Source: Acetobacteraceae bacterium (lineage in GTDB: Bacteria > Pseudomonadota > Alphaproteobacteria > Acetobacterales > Acetobacteraceae). Taken from it: a stretch of DNA of 37,000 nt. Shown here piece after piece: positions 7,256 to 15,391 of the stretch. The stretch's first letter is position 1. The number at the start of each line of letters is the position of its first letter. Where the stretch lies: NCBI GenBank assembly GCA_030041375.1, contig JASHOA010000047.1, forward strand, positions 1 to 37,000. Reading direction: 5' to 3'. A model generated the notes under the pieces. That model ran no database searches. It saw only the letters and a list, made by a program, of their open reading frames with translations, and had not been told where the DNA came from. The position numbers and the translations under genes were made by a program.

Positions 7256-7758
7256 GCCGTGCTTCCGCCGAACGAGGCAAACCGGCCAGCGAAGGCGGCG
7301 AGCAGGGCCTCGACCGGCGCGCGGGCGAAGACCTTGCCGAGGAAGGCCTCGTACAGGGCAAGGTTGCCGCGAGCCGCCTCGGCCGGTGCATGCGCTCCGC
7401 TGGCCTGAAGGTTCTCCGCGATGGCCATCTGCTGCAAGCGCTCGGCCTCGATCTCGAGCGCCTGCAGCCGGCGGCGCAGTGCCGAGGCTGCTTCTCCATC
7501 GAAGCCAGCCGGCGGTTCTTTCAGGGCGCGGCGCGCGGCGCGGATCGGCTCCGTCACCGTTTCCCGCCAGGGCCTGGCGATTCGCTCCGCCGTCGCGATA
7601 GTTTCGGTATCGAGCAGACGCCCGCGGGAGGCAGCCCACAGGGCCAGCAAGACGAGGTTGACGTCGGCACCACGCCGGTCCTGAAGCGCGAGGCAGCTCT
7701 CTTCGACTCCGGGCGCTGCGTAGAACTCGAGCGAGAAATTCCAGAACGCCTCGCTCAT
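7252..7758 (-). CDS. TIGR02444 family protein embedded between ubiD and ubiX
   Basis: A 168-residue soluble, alpha-helical protein. The N-terminal ~115 residues match the TIGR02444 family (FWNFSLEFYAAPGVEESCLALQ, then GADVNLVLLALW, then PIRAARRALK). The C-terminal half is Ala/Glu-rich and helical. No function is established for the family. Both ends overlap neighbours by 4 bases (ATGA with ubiD upstream and ubiX downstream), so it is translated as part of the UbiD-UbiX set. Classical hydroxyarylic acid decarboxylase operons have a small BsdD/VdcD subunit as third member; this protein is unrelated to it in sequence. An accessory or assembly role for the decarboxylase is inference from position only. 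Confidence 0.82.
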   Translation of the reverse strand: MSEAFWNFSLEFYAAPGVEESCLALQDRRGADVNLVLLALWAASRGRLLDTETIATAERIARPWRETVTEPIRAARRALKEPPAGFDGEAASALRRRLQALEIEAERLQQMAIAENLQASGAHAPAEAARGNLALYEAFLGKVFARAPVEALLAAFAGRFASFGGSTA

Positions 7759-9143
7759 GCGGGCCGGCCGAATTTCTTGCCGATCAACTCGCGGGCGCGC
7801 GCGACGGCCTTCGCCTCGAGCGTATGGCGGTCCGGGAAATCCGCTCCGCGGCACGTGCTGTCGATGATCATCTTGGCGGTCAGCCCGTCCCGGGTGGAGG
7901 GATCGAGGATGGCACCCATGGCGTTGCGAATGACGTCGATATCCTGATCGGCCTGCATGCGCGTTGCCATCGCCCACAGCACGGCGCTGTCGTCGTGGAC
8001 ATCGACATCGTCATCGACGACCACCACACATTTCAGGCTGAGATCATCGCCCAGGGCCGCGGCTGCCACGAGCTTCGCCTGGCCTGGCGCCGGGCGGTGC
8101 ATGGCGATGTAGGCGTGCAGCCGGCAGGTGCCGGATTTCGGGTACGCGACATCCGTCACGTTCGGGTAATGGGTATGCAGAGTGCCGAGCAGGCGCGCTT
8201 CCTGCGGTACCGCGAGCAGACTGGTGTGCTCGTCCGAGATTCCCGGGACGATATCGTGATAGAGGGCATCGCGGCGATGCAGGATGGCCGTGACCTCGAT
8301 CACCTGCTCGGTGGAGCGCTTCGATGCGTAGCCGGTGAACTCGGCGAATGGCCCTTCCGCTTCGCGCACATCGGCGAGGATTCGTCCTTCCAGGACGATT
8401 TCGGCGTGGATCGGAACTTCGACCGGGACGGTAATGCCGGGGGCGATTTCGAGCGGCGTGCCCATCATGCCGCCGATCACCTCGTACTCGTCGGTGCCGA
8501 TCGGGCCTTTCCAGAGGCCGCCGAAGGCCAGGGTGGGATGGCCGCCGATCACCACCGCGACCGGCATGTGCCGGCCCTGCTCCTCGGAGCGGCGCATATA
8601 GTTCCAGAGGTGACGGCGGCTGTGCAGGCTGGTGCCAAGCCGATTCTTCCCTTTTACCTGCATGCGGTGAAAGCTCGCATTGCGGACGCCGGTATCCGGA
8701 TCCTTGGCGATCACCACGCCGTTGGTGATGTAGCGCCCGGCGTCGCAGGCGAAGTGCTGCATGATGGGCAGCCTGCCAAGGTCAACCTCGTTGCCGGTGG
8801 CCACGACATCATGGATCGGTCCCTGCTCGCGCCCGACCGGCGAAAGCCGCCGCTCTCCGAGGACGCCCCAGTCTCGTATCAGGCGATCCGGCGGCACTCC
8901 GAGTGCGAGCGCATAGCGGCGGCGATCGGCGAACAGGTTGCAGACGACCGGGAACGGGTAGCCCGCAACATTGTCGAACCAGAGCACCGGCGAGCACCCG
9001 CGCCGTTCGAGTTCCATCGCGACAGCGGTCACATCATGATCGAGATTGACCTTGTTTGCGATTCGCCAGACGGCCGCAGCATCGTCGGCCGCCACCTGAT
9101 CGATGAAGCTCCTGAGCGTGAAATCCGCATTCGTCTTCGCCAT
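7755..9143 (-). CDS. UbiD-family prenyl-FMN-dependent decarboxylase (first copy)
   Basis: A 462-residue UbiD-family (de)carboxylase, normal length. The catalytic set matches the Arg-Glu-Glu triad of Fdc1/UbiD: Arg160 in NASFHRMQ, then Glu263 and Glu268 in EAEGPFAEFTGY, with the family's 5-residue spacing between the glutamates. The enzyme should decarboxylate (or carboxylate) an unsaturated or (hetero)aromatic acid using prenyl-FMN made by UbiX. ATG 9143 gives a family-typical start (ADFTLRSFIDQV); in-frame sequence upstream is low-complexity and unlike UbiD. It overlaps the TIGR02444 gene by ATGA. The orphan binding protein lies 109 bases upstream on the same strand and may be cotranscribed. 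The substrate is unknown. Confidence 0.92.
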   Translation of the reverse strand: MAKTNADFTLRSFIDQVAADDAAAVWRIANKVNLDHDVTAVAMELERRGCSPVLWFDNVAGYPFPVVCNLFADRRRYALALGVPPDRLIRDWGVLGERRLSPVGREQGPIHDVVATGNEVDLGRLPIMQHFACDAGRYITNGVVIAKDPDTGVRNASFHRMQVKGKNRLGTSLHSRRHLWNYMRRSEEQGRHMPVAVVIGGHPTLAFGGLWKGPIGTDEYEVIGGMMGTPLEIAPGITVPVEVPIHAEIVLEGRILADVREAEGPFAEFTGYASKRSTEQVIEVTAILHRRDALYHDIVPGISDEHTSLLAVPQEARLLGTLHTHYPNVTDVAYPKSGTCRLHAYIAMHRPAPGQAKLVAAAALGDDLSLKCVVVVDDDVDVHDDSAVLWAMATRMQADQDIDVIRNAMGAILDPSTRDGLTAKMIIDSTCRGADFPDRHTLEAKAVARARELIGKKFGRPA

Positions 9144-9252
9144 GTCGCCTCCGTCAAGGAGCCGTTGTTGTTGCCGCCTGCAAACGGTGTCATGCGATGA
9201 GAGCGCGGCCGGCGGGCGGTCGCAACGGGAGCCTTGCCCTCGATGGATGCGA

Positions 9253-10131
9253 CTATTCGGGATGGGCAGGGCAGTCGGGCGCGGCGATCGGTCCGGTGGT
9301 GATCCGGTAGGGCGGAGGCAAGGTGCAGGCGTGGTAGCCGCCGAACAGCTTCTGAAAGCTGCCATCGGCGTGCATGGCATTCAAGGCGTCAGCAACGCGC
9401 CCGGCGAGGTCACGGTCCTGGAACGCCAGCGCCTCGGCGTGGGGATAAAGGCCGGCGGTGGCGATCCGGAAGAAGTTCAGGCCCTTCTGCTGATAGTAAT
9501 AGGCTTGCTCGGTGACGACGAATCCACCGGCGATCTGCCCGGCCCGCAGCGTCTGCAGGATATCCGAGTAGTTCGGGAAGGAATGGATGTCGATCGGCGG
9601 CTTGCCGGCAGCAACCAGGGCGGCGCTGGCGGCGTGCGCTTCCCGCTCGTCGATCGAGCCGAGCTGCACGCCGAAAGACTTGCCGGAGAAATAGTCGATA
9701 TTGCCGATCTGCGCGTGGTTGGCCGCCGGGACGACGATCGCCAGCGTCGCCGCACCGTAGGGAATCATGATCACCTGTGCGGCACGGTCCGGGGTGTAAT
9801 ACATGAAGGTGTCGATCATATCGAAACGACCTTCTTTGAGACCGGGGATCATGGTTGCGAACTGGGTGCTCACGAAGTCCATCTTCAGGCACAGGCGGGC
9901 TGCGATCATGTTGCCGAACTCCACGTCCAGCCCGGCGAGCCGGCCCGAATCGTCGGTGTACTGGATGGGCGGAACGGTGGGGTTGATGGCGGCCACCAAT
10001 ACGCCGGGTCGCAGCAACGGCGGATGGCCCAGCGGCGGATGACATGTGGTCCGGGCGAAGGCTCCGGGTGGCAGCAGAGCCGGAACAGCGGCGATCAGGA
10101 GATTCACTGCCAGCCGTGCGATCCATGACAT
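9253..10131 (-). CDS. Orphan amino-acid-type periplasmic binding protein (SBP_bac_3)
   Basis: A 292-residue periplasmic solute-binding protein of the polar amino acid family. A Sec signal peptide is visible (MSWIARLAVNLLIAAVPALLPPGAFA, cleavage near residue 26). The family's ligand segments follow: VLVAAINPTVPPIQYTD, GLDVEFGNMIAARL, FDMIDTFMYYTPDRAAQV and the GKSFGVQLGS hinge region. No lipobox is seen. ATG 10131 places the signal peptide correctly; upstream in-frame sequence is not signal-like. No SBP_bac_3-type permease or ATPase is encoded nearby. It either feeds a transporter encoded elsewhere or serves as an extracytoplasmic sensor. It heads the UbiD-UbiX-HpaB gene set, which suggests its ligand is that pathway's substrate. 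Confidence 0.88.
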   Translation of the reverse strand: MSWIARLAVNLLIAAVPALLPPGAFARTTCHPPLGHPPLLRPGVLVAAINPTVPPIQYTDDSGRLAGLDVEFGNMIAARLCLKMDFVSTQFATMIPGLKEGRFDMIDTFMYYTPDRAAQVIMIPYGAATLAIVVPAANHAQIGNIDYFSGKSFGVQLGSIDEREAHAASAALVAAGKPPIDIHSFPNYSDILQTLRAGQIAGGFVVTEQAYYYQQKGLNFFRIATAGLYPHAEALAFQDRDLAGRVADALNAMHADGSFQKLFGGYHACTLPPPYRITTGPIAAPDCPAHPE

Positions 10132-10522
10132 GGCCTGGACGCCTCCCTGATTTCTTGCCCGACAAGCTAACCGAGCGGGGTCCGGCAGGGCGAAGCAAAA
10201 TCCGCTCGCGGGCGATGCGGAAGCCGATGCACCGTTCGCGGGGGCACGGCCCTGCCGCATGCTTGACGGAAGAAGAGGTGTTTGTATAGTCAAATTCGCG
10301 GCCACGTTCGCTCGACGAGCCAGCCTGGAAGAACAGAAGAGCGATGCAACCGATGGCGGCTGATCATGCCGATGTCGCGGTGGCGGACATTCCCTCGCAT
10401 GATGCGGTCTTCGCTTCGTGCCGGAGGGCCGGTCTCCTGCCGGCGGTTCTTGCATCGCATCCGGAGAGCGGGGCGCATCGTTGCGCCGGCGGGTGAAGAA
10501 GGGGGGACAAGGGGAGGCATCC
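10132..10522. other. 391-bp divergent intergenic region
   Basis: This gap separates the minus-strand binding protein from the plus-strand Dpp-type operon. It contains a good plus-strand sigma70-like promoter at 10263-10290 and the Shine-Dalgarno GGGGAGG at 10511-10517. The implied plus-strand leader is about 225 bases. I see no RNA gene or riboswitch I can name. A weak 50-codon open frame at 10344-10496 is discussed among rejected items. Confidence 0.6.
10263..10290 (+). promoter_or_regulatory. Sigma70-like promoter for the Dpp-type operon
   Basis: TTGACG at 10263-10268 and TATAGT at 10285-10290 are separated by 16 bases. Transcription would begin near 10297. The -10 lies inside the imperfect palindrome TTTGTATAGTCAAA (10281-10294), a possible operator. 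The GTATAGTC within it is one base off the GTNTANAC consensus of HutC-type regulators, so a link to the GntR protein is possible but unproven. Confidence 0.5.
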
Positions 10523-12184
10523 TTGGGAAAACCAATCCTGCGCGAATCGCCGGCGTGTCGGGGGCCGAGCAGCCGCCGGGAGTTCCTCGGCTGGGGGGCC
10601 GGGCTCGCGCTCGGCACATCGCTTGGCGCGGCGGTTGCCGCGCCCGCAAGAGCGTTCGCCGCGAGCGAGGCGAAAGGGCCCGTGCGCGGCGGCACGCTCA
10701 TCATGGTGCTTGCCGGCGACCCGCCGACCGTCAATCCATGCATCACGACGGGAGTTCCGGATGTTGCCGTCGGGTCGCTCGTTTATGAAGGACTGACGCG
10801 ACTCGACAGGAACTTCGAACCGCAGCCGAATCTCGCGGAATCCTGGACGGTCTCGCCCGACAATCTGCGCTACACCTTCAAGCTGGTGCAGGCGAAGTGG
10901 CAGGATGGGCACGACTTCACGTCGAAGGACGTGGCGTTCAGTCTCCTGCAGGTGAGCGCGAAATACGGCGCCAAGTTCCGCGCCGCGGCCGAGCATATCA
11001 AGAGCATCGCGACTCCGGACGATCGCACCGTCGTCATCGATCTCAAGGGGCCGTTCGGGCCGTTCCTCTTCTCGCTCTCGCTCTACACCAATGCAGGAAT
11101 CCTGCCGGAGCATGTGTTCGCCGGCTCGGATGTGCTGACCAGCCCGGCAACGCTGGCAGAGCCGGTGGGAACCGGTCCGTTCATGCTGAAGGAATGGGTG
11201 CGCGGCGATCACCTGACGCTGGAGCGCAATCCGGGCTACTGGCGCCCCGGCCAACCCTACCTCGACCGGATCATCTTCAAGGAGATCGCCGATCCGGACA
11301 CGCGCGTGCTGGCCCTCAAGGCGGGCGAGATCGACTATATCGATTTCTACTACTTCCCGGTCACTCACTACCGCGACGTAGCCGGCGACAAGAAGCTGCA
11401 GACGCGCGAGGGCGGTGTTCCGGAGGATCACCTCATCATTCTGAACGTCCGCCGCAAGCCGTTCGACAATCCGAAGGTGCGGCAGGCGCTGTTCACCGCG
11501 CTCGACCGGGAATACATCAAGAAGGTCGTTTATGCGAACCTCGGCGAGGTCGCGAAGAGTGCGATCGATACCCGGCTTGCCTGGGCTTACAACCCCGAGG
11601 TCGATCTCGGGAAGATCTATCCGTTCGATCCAAAGCACGCCGCGGCGATGCTGGACGCGGAAGGGCTGAAAGCCGGGGCGGGCGGCAAGCGCTTTGATCT
11701 TCACCTCGTCTATGATTCCACCGCGGAAGGAAACGACCGGCTCTCGCAGGTCGTGCAGAGCATGTGGGCGAAGATCGGCGTCAACGTGATCTTCGCCGGC
11801 AGTCCGCGGAATGTCGAGTTGCCGCAGGTGTTCACCGACTGGAACTTCGACGCCACGCTGCAGGCCTATACGACCTCGGGCGATCCGGCACTCGGCATCT
11901 CGCGGCTCTATGTGACCTCGGCAATCAAAAAGGCACCGTTCGTCAACTGCTCGGGCTATTCGAACTCCGAGGTCGATCGGCTTTTTGCGGCCGGCGCCAA
12001 TGCCGCCGGGCTGAAGGACCGCGCCGCGGCGTACAAGGCAGTGCAAGTCATTCTGGCGCGCGACCTGCCGGTGTTCCCGATCTGGCAGACGGCGCTGATC
12101 TACGCCGCCTCGGCGAAGCTCAAGGGCAAGTGGGCGTGGAGCACGGCCGACAGCTACTGGGAAGATGTCTGGATGTCGAGCTGA
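10523..12184 (+). CDS. Dpp/Opp-type substrate-binding protein (SBP_bac_5) with Tat signal
   Basis: A 553-residue periplasmic binding protein of the peptide/nickel family. A twin-arginine signal is clear: SRREFLG at residues 17-23, then a hydrophobic run ending AAPARAFA. The mature part shows the SBP_bac_5 order: PTVNPCITTG, VYEGLTRLD, NLAESWTVSPDN, GTGPFMLKEW, LERNPGYWRPGQPYLDRI and late VRQALFTALDREY. The start is taken as TTG 10523, 5 bases after the strong Shine-Dalgarno GGGGAGG. A GTG at 10493 is in frame but lacks a comparable site. It is the first gene of the importer operon. Family ligands include peptides, nickel chelates and aminopolycarboxylates, so sequence alone does not fix the ligand. 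Confidence 0.9.
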   Translation: MGKPILRESPACRGPSSRREFLGWGAGLALGTSLGAAVAAPARAFAASEAKGPVRGGTLIMVLAGDPPTVNPCITTGVPDVAVGSLVYEGLTRLDRNFEPQPNLAESWTVSPDNLRYTFKLVQAKWQDGHDFTSKDVAFSLLQVSAKYGAKFRAAAEHIKSIATPDDRTVVIDLKGPFGPFLFSLSLYTNAGILPEHVFAGSDVLTSPATLAEPVGTGPFMLKEWVRGDHLTLERNPGYWRPGQPYLDRIIFKEIADPDTRVLALKAGEIDYIDFYYFPVTHYRDVAGDKKLQTREGGVPEDHLIILNVRRKPFDNPKVRQALFTALDREYIKKVVYANLGEVAKSAIDTRLAWAYNPEVDLGKIYPFDPKHAAAMLDAEGLKAGAGGKRFDLHLVYDSTAEGNDRLSQVVQSMWAKIGVNVIFAGSPRNVELPQVFTDWNFDATLQAYTTSGDPALGISRLYVTSAIKKAPFVNCSGYSNSEVDRLFAAGANAAGLKDRAAAYKAVQVILARDLPVFPIWQTALIYAASAKLKGKWAWSTADSYWEDVWMSS

Positions 12185-12188
12185 CGGC

Positions 12189-13556
12189 ATGGCCAGCCCT
12201 TCACTCACCGAGCGCCTGGCCGATTTCTGGAGCCGCGCGCGGTACGACGATCTGCCGGCACCAGTGGTGGCGATGGCCAAGCGGGCGCTTCTCGACACCC
12301 TGGCGGTGGGGGTGCGAGGTGCGGATTCCGATGCCGCGGCGGCAACCCGGCGCGGCATCGCAGCGATGGTCGGCGGAGAGGGCGGTTCGGCAACCGTGTG
12401 GGGTACTCGGGCACGATTGCCGCCGGCGGCAGCCGCGCTTGCCAACGGCACCGCGGCGCACGCCTACGAGTTCGACGATTTCGGGGGCTGCGGGCACTCC
12501 GGGGCGGTCGTCGTGCCGGCGGTTGCAGCGCTTGCGGAACGGCTCGGTGCCGATGGCAGGAGGGTCATCCTTGCCCTGGCGGCCGGATATGACATCGCAG
12601 CACGGATTACGGAGGGAGCCGGCGGCTACCGTGCGCACAACGATCGCGGCTGGCATTCGACCGGCACCTGCGGCACCTTCGGCGCCGCGGCCGGTGCCGC
12701 TCTTATCCTCGGGCTCGACGCGCAGCAATTCTGCTCCGCACTCGGCATCGCCGGCTCATTCGCAGGGGGCGTCTGGGCGTTCCTTGCCGACGGCGCGATG
12801 ACGAAGCGTTTTCACGCCGGGCGGGCAGCCGAGAACGGCGTCAGCGCGGCTTTGCTTGCGGAGGCCGGGCTGGTCGGGCCGCGCGCGATTCTGGATGCGG
12901 GATGGGGCGGATTCTACAGCACCTATAGCGGCAGCGCGGCGACACCCGAGGCGACAGTTGCAGAACTGGGGAGCGAGTTCCGCATCCTCCGCTCCGGATT
13001 CAAGCCCTATCCGTGCTGCCGCGGCCTGCACAGCTCAATCGAGGCGCTGCTCGACATCATGGGCCAGGATCGCGTGGCGGCAGCGGATATCGAGCGCGTG
13101 ATCGTGCATGGCGCCGAGCGCACGGTACGGCAATTCGCCAAGTACCGCATCGGCACGTTGCTCGACGCGCAGTTCAGTCTGCCCTACAGCCTCGCCGTGG
13201 CGGCCGTGCACGGGCGGGCGACGATGGATGAGTATCTGCCGTTGCAAAGCGCTCATCCCGGCATTGCCGAATTCATGCCGCGGGTCGAGATCGTCGCGGA
13301 TCGCGAGCTCGGTCCGACCGGCGAGCCCGATCTCGAAGTGCGCGGGCTGAGTGGCGAGACATGGCGCCGGCACGTCAGCCTGCCACGCGGGGGATGGACG
13401 CGGCCTCTCGACGATACGTTCCTGCTGCAAAAAGCGGAAAGGACCGCGGTATCGGTGATCGGCGGGGCTACGTTCAGCACATTGCGCACCCGGATCGAGG
13501 AGCTGGAGCGGGTGGCCGATTTCCGCGAGGTCGGCGCCCTGCTCGGCGCTGGATAG
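12189..13556 (+). CDS. MmgE/PrpD family protein, iminodisuccinate-epimerase-like context
   Basis: A 455-residue MmgE/PrpD protein. Family features are the N-terminal helical region with MAKRALLDTLAVGVRG, ALANGTAAHAYEFDDF near residue 90, the GWHSTGTCGTFGAAAGAA block, MTKRFHAGRAAENG and FKPYPCCRGLHSSI. The fold includes 2-methylcitrate dehydratase (PrpD), cis-aconitate decarboxylase and iminodisuccinate epimerase. No prpB/prpC lies nearby, which argues against a methylcitrate role. It sits 4 bases after the binding protein and before the permeases, with a C-N lyase ending the operon. That context favours an epimerase- or isomerase-like step on an imported amino dicarboxylate. ATG 12189 is chosen over one at 12165, which overlaps the upstream gene. 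Confidence 0.88.
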   Translation: MASPSLTERLADFWSRARYDDLPAPVVAMAKRALLDTLAVGVRGADSDAAAATRRGIAAMVGGEGGSATVWGTRARLPPAAAALANGTAAHAYEFDDFGGCGHSGAVVVPAVAALAERLGADGRRVILALAAGYDIAARITEGAGGYRAHNDRGWHSTGTCGTFGAAAGAALILGLDAQQFCSALGIAGSFAGGVWAFLADGAMTKRFHAGRAAENGVSAALLAEAGLVGPRAILDAGWGGFYSTYSGSAATPEATVAELGSEFRILRSGFKPYPCCRGLHSSIEALLDIMGQDRVAAADIERVIVHGAERTVRQFAKYRIGTLLDAQFSLPYSLAVAAVHGRATMDEYLPLQSAHPGIAEFMPRVEIVADRELGPTGEPDLEVRGLSGETWRRHVSLPRGGWTRPLDDTFLLQKAERTAVSVIGGATFSTLRTRIEELERVADFREVGALLGAG

Positions 13557-13571
13557 CCGGCGCCCGCCGGC

Positions 13572-14552
13572 ATGGCACGCTACATTGGTGCCCGTCTCAC
13601 GTGGGCCGCGGCGATGGTGCTCGGGATTGCCATCGTCGCTTTCCTCATCACCCACCTGCTGCCCGGCAATCCGGTCGATGCATTGGTCGGGGATTTTCCC
13701 GCGCCACCCGAATATGTGAGCAAAGTGCGGCATCTCTTCGGATTGGACCAGCCGCTTCCGGTTCAGCTCTGGCTCTATCTCGTCAATATGGCGCGCGGGA
13801 ATCTCGGTTTCTCGTTTCTCAGCCGCCAGCCGGTGCTCTCGCTCGTGCTGGCGCGCGCCGGGACGACGCTGTTACTGATGGTGCCGTCGCTGATCCTTGC
13901 ATCGCTGATCGGGGTGGCGATGGCGGTGCGCGCCGCCGCTTCGCATGGGAGAATGCTCGACAGCGCGCTGACCGCGGTGAGCCTGATCGGCTACTCGATC
14001 CCGGTCTTCTGGCTGGGGCAGATCCTGGTCGTGATCTTCGCGGTCAATCTCGGCTGGCTGCCGGCAGAGGGGATACGCTCGCTGCGCGAGCCGGGGAGCG
14101 GGATTGGCGCCGTGCTCGATTTCCTGAGGCACTTTGCTCTGCCGGCCTTCTGCATCACGGTCTATTACCTCGCCGTGGTGGCGCGGGTTGCGCGCTCGAG
14201 CATGGTCGAAATGCTGCATCAGGACTTTGTCCTGACCGCGCGCGCCAAGGGCCTGAGCGAGCGCGCCGTGCTGTGGCGTCACGTCCTGCGCAACGGGCTG
14301 ATCCCGGTGATCACCGTGATCGGCTACAATTTCGGCTATTCGCTGACGGGGGCGATTCTCACCGAGACGGTATTCGCCTGGCCGGGCCTGGGCGAGTTGT
14401 TCGTGACGGCGATCGCCAACCGCGATTACCCGGTGCTCTCCGGAATCTTCCTCCTTGCCGCCATTGCCGTCGTCCTCGCCAACCTCGCGACCGATCTTTT
14501 GTACGCGGCGGTCGATCCCAGGGTGAGGATCGCGGCGGGCGGGCGCGCATGA
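13572..14552 (+). CDS. Dpp/Opp-type ABC importer permease 1 (DppB-like)
   Basis: A 326-residue inner-membrane permease of the binding-protein-dependent transport family, DppB/GsiC type. It opens with MARYIGARLTWAAAMVLGIAIVAF as the first membrane helix and the LLPGNPVDALVG segment typical of DppB. Several further helices follow, then the cytoplasmic coupling loop (RAKGLSERAVLWRHVLRNGLIP), which contacts the ATPase. Length is normal. It starts 15 bases after the MmgE/PrpD gene and its TGA overlaps the start of permease 2. It should pair with the next permease to form the channel for the SBP_bac_5 ligand. Confidence 0.93.
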   Translation: MARYIGARLTWAAAMVLGIAIVAFLITHLLPGNPVDALVGDFPAPPEYVSKVRHLFGLDQPLPVQLWLYLVNMARGNLGFSFLSRQPVLSLVLARAGTTLLLMVPSLILASLIGVAMAVRAAASHGRMLDSALTAVSLIGYSIPVFWLGQILVVIFAVNLGWLPAEGIRSLREPGSGIGAVLDFLRHFALPAFCITVYYLAVVARVARSSMVEMLHQDFVLTARAKGLSERAVLWRHVLRNGLIPVITVIGYNFGYSLTGAILTETVFAWPGLGELFVTAIANRDYPVLSGIFLLAAIAVVLANLATDLLYAAVDPRVRIAAGGRA

Positions 14553-15391
14553 TGCGCAGATCCGCCGCATGGAGCTGGCTTGCCGGGCTGGTGCAGCGAC
14601 CGGCCGGCATCGGAAGCGCGCTCTTCATCCTGCTGCTCCTCGTCGTCGCTCTCCTGGGCCCGGCAGTGCTGCCGCGCCATCCACTCGCGCTCGGCGATCA
14701 GCCGATGCTGCCGCCGGGCGGCGCCTATTTTCTCGGCACGGACGATCTCGGCCGCAGCGTGGTAGCCGAACTCATCCTGGGCGTGCGGGTCTCACTGGCG
14801 GTCGGCATTGTCGCCGCTCTGGCCACCACCGTCGTCGGGCTCCTTGTCGGCGCGATCGCCGGTTATGTGGGCGGCTTGATCGACACCGTGCTGATGCGGA
14901 TCGCCGAATTCTTCCAGGTGATGCCGACCTTCATCCTCGCGGTGGCGATCATCGCCCTGGCCGGGCCAGGGTTGACGCGGGTGATTGCAGTGATCGCCCT
15001 TCTCTCCTGGCCGCAAACGGCGCGGCTTGCGCGCGGGGAGGTGCTGCGAGTAGGCCAGCTCGATTTCATTGCGGCCGTGCGTTCCCTCGGCATTCCGGAA
15101 TGGCGCATCCTGCTCGGCGAGGTCATTCCCAATGCGATCGGGCCGGTGATCGCGCTCGGCATGCTGATCGTGGGTTACGCGATCCTGCTCGAGGCTTCGC
15201 TCGGGTATCTCGGCCTCTCGAGCCCCGCGATCGTAAGCTGGGGACGCATGCTGAGCGTCGGCCAGCGCTACCTCTTCAGTGCCTGGTGGCTGTCGGTGTT
15301 CCCGGGGCTTGCCATCCTGGCGACGGTGCTCGCCTTCAATCTTCTGGGCGACGCGCTTGCCGACCTGCTCAGCCCGCGGAGCACCACGTGA
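14549..15391 (+). CDS. Dpp/Opp-type ABC importer permease 2 (DppC-like)
   Basis: A 280-residue DppC/GsiD-type permease. After a short cytoplasmic N-terminus and the first membrane helix comes the characteristic FLGTDDLGRSVVAELILGVRVSL segment, then five further helices. The coupling loop includes SLGIPEWRILLGEVIPNAIGP, and EASLGYLGLSSPAIVSWGRML marks the C-terminal part. ATG 14549 overlaps the stop of permease 1 (ATGA), which decides the start. Its own stop overlaps the next start by one base (TGATG). Confidence 0.92.
   Translation: MMRRSAAWSWLAGLVQRPAGIGSALFILLLLVVALLGPAVLPRHPLALGDQPMLPPGGAYFLGTDDLGRSVVAELILGVRVSLAVGIVAALATTVVGLLVGAIAGYVGGLIDTVLMRIAEFFQVMPTFILAVAIIALAGPGLTRVIAVIALLSWPQTARLARGEVLRVGQLDFIAAVRSLGIPEWRILLGEVIPNAIGPVIALGMLIVGYAILLEASLGYLGLSSPAIVSWGRMLSVGQRYLFSAWWLSVFPGLAILATVLAFNLLGDALADLLSPRSTT

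Noticed and set aside
7824-9200. Long plus-strand open frame (458 codons) opposite the first UbiD gene
   Set aside because: Antisense shadow of a well supported UbiD gene; no recognisable domain.
10285-10294. TTGACT on the minus strand (complement of 10289-10294) as a -35 box for the orphan binding-protein gene
   Set aside because: No acceptable -10 sequence is found 16-18 bases downstream.
10344-10496. A 50-codon open frame (starting MQPMAADHADVAVAD) in the leader of the Dpp-type operon
   Set aside because: The ribosome site is weak, third-position GC is only about 68 percent versus clearly higher in neighbouring genes, and I recognise no family. Worth a conservation check only.
10364-12451. 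Very long minus-strand open frame (695 codons) opposite the SBP_bac_5 gene
   Set aside because: The plus-strand gene has signal peptide, ribosome site and family motifs; the opposite frame has none.
12189-13556. MmgE/PrpD protein as 2-methylcitrate dehydratase of propionate metabolism
   Set aside because: No prpB or prpC nearby, and the gene is embedded in an importer operon with a C-N lyase.
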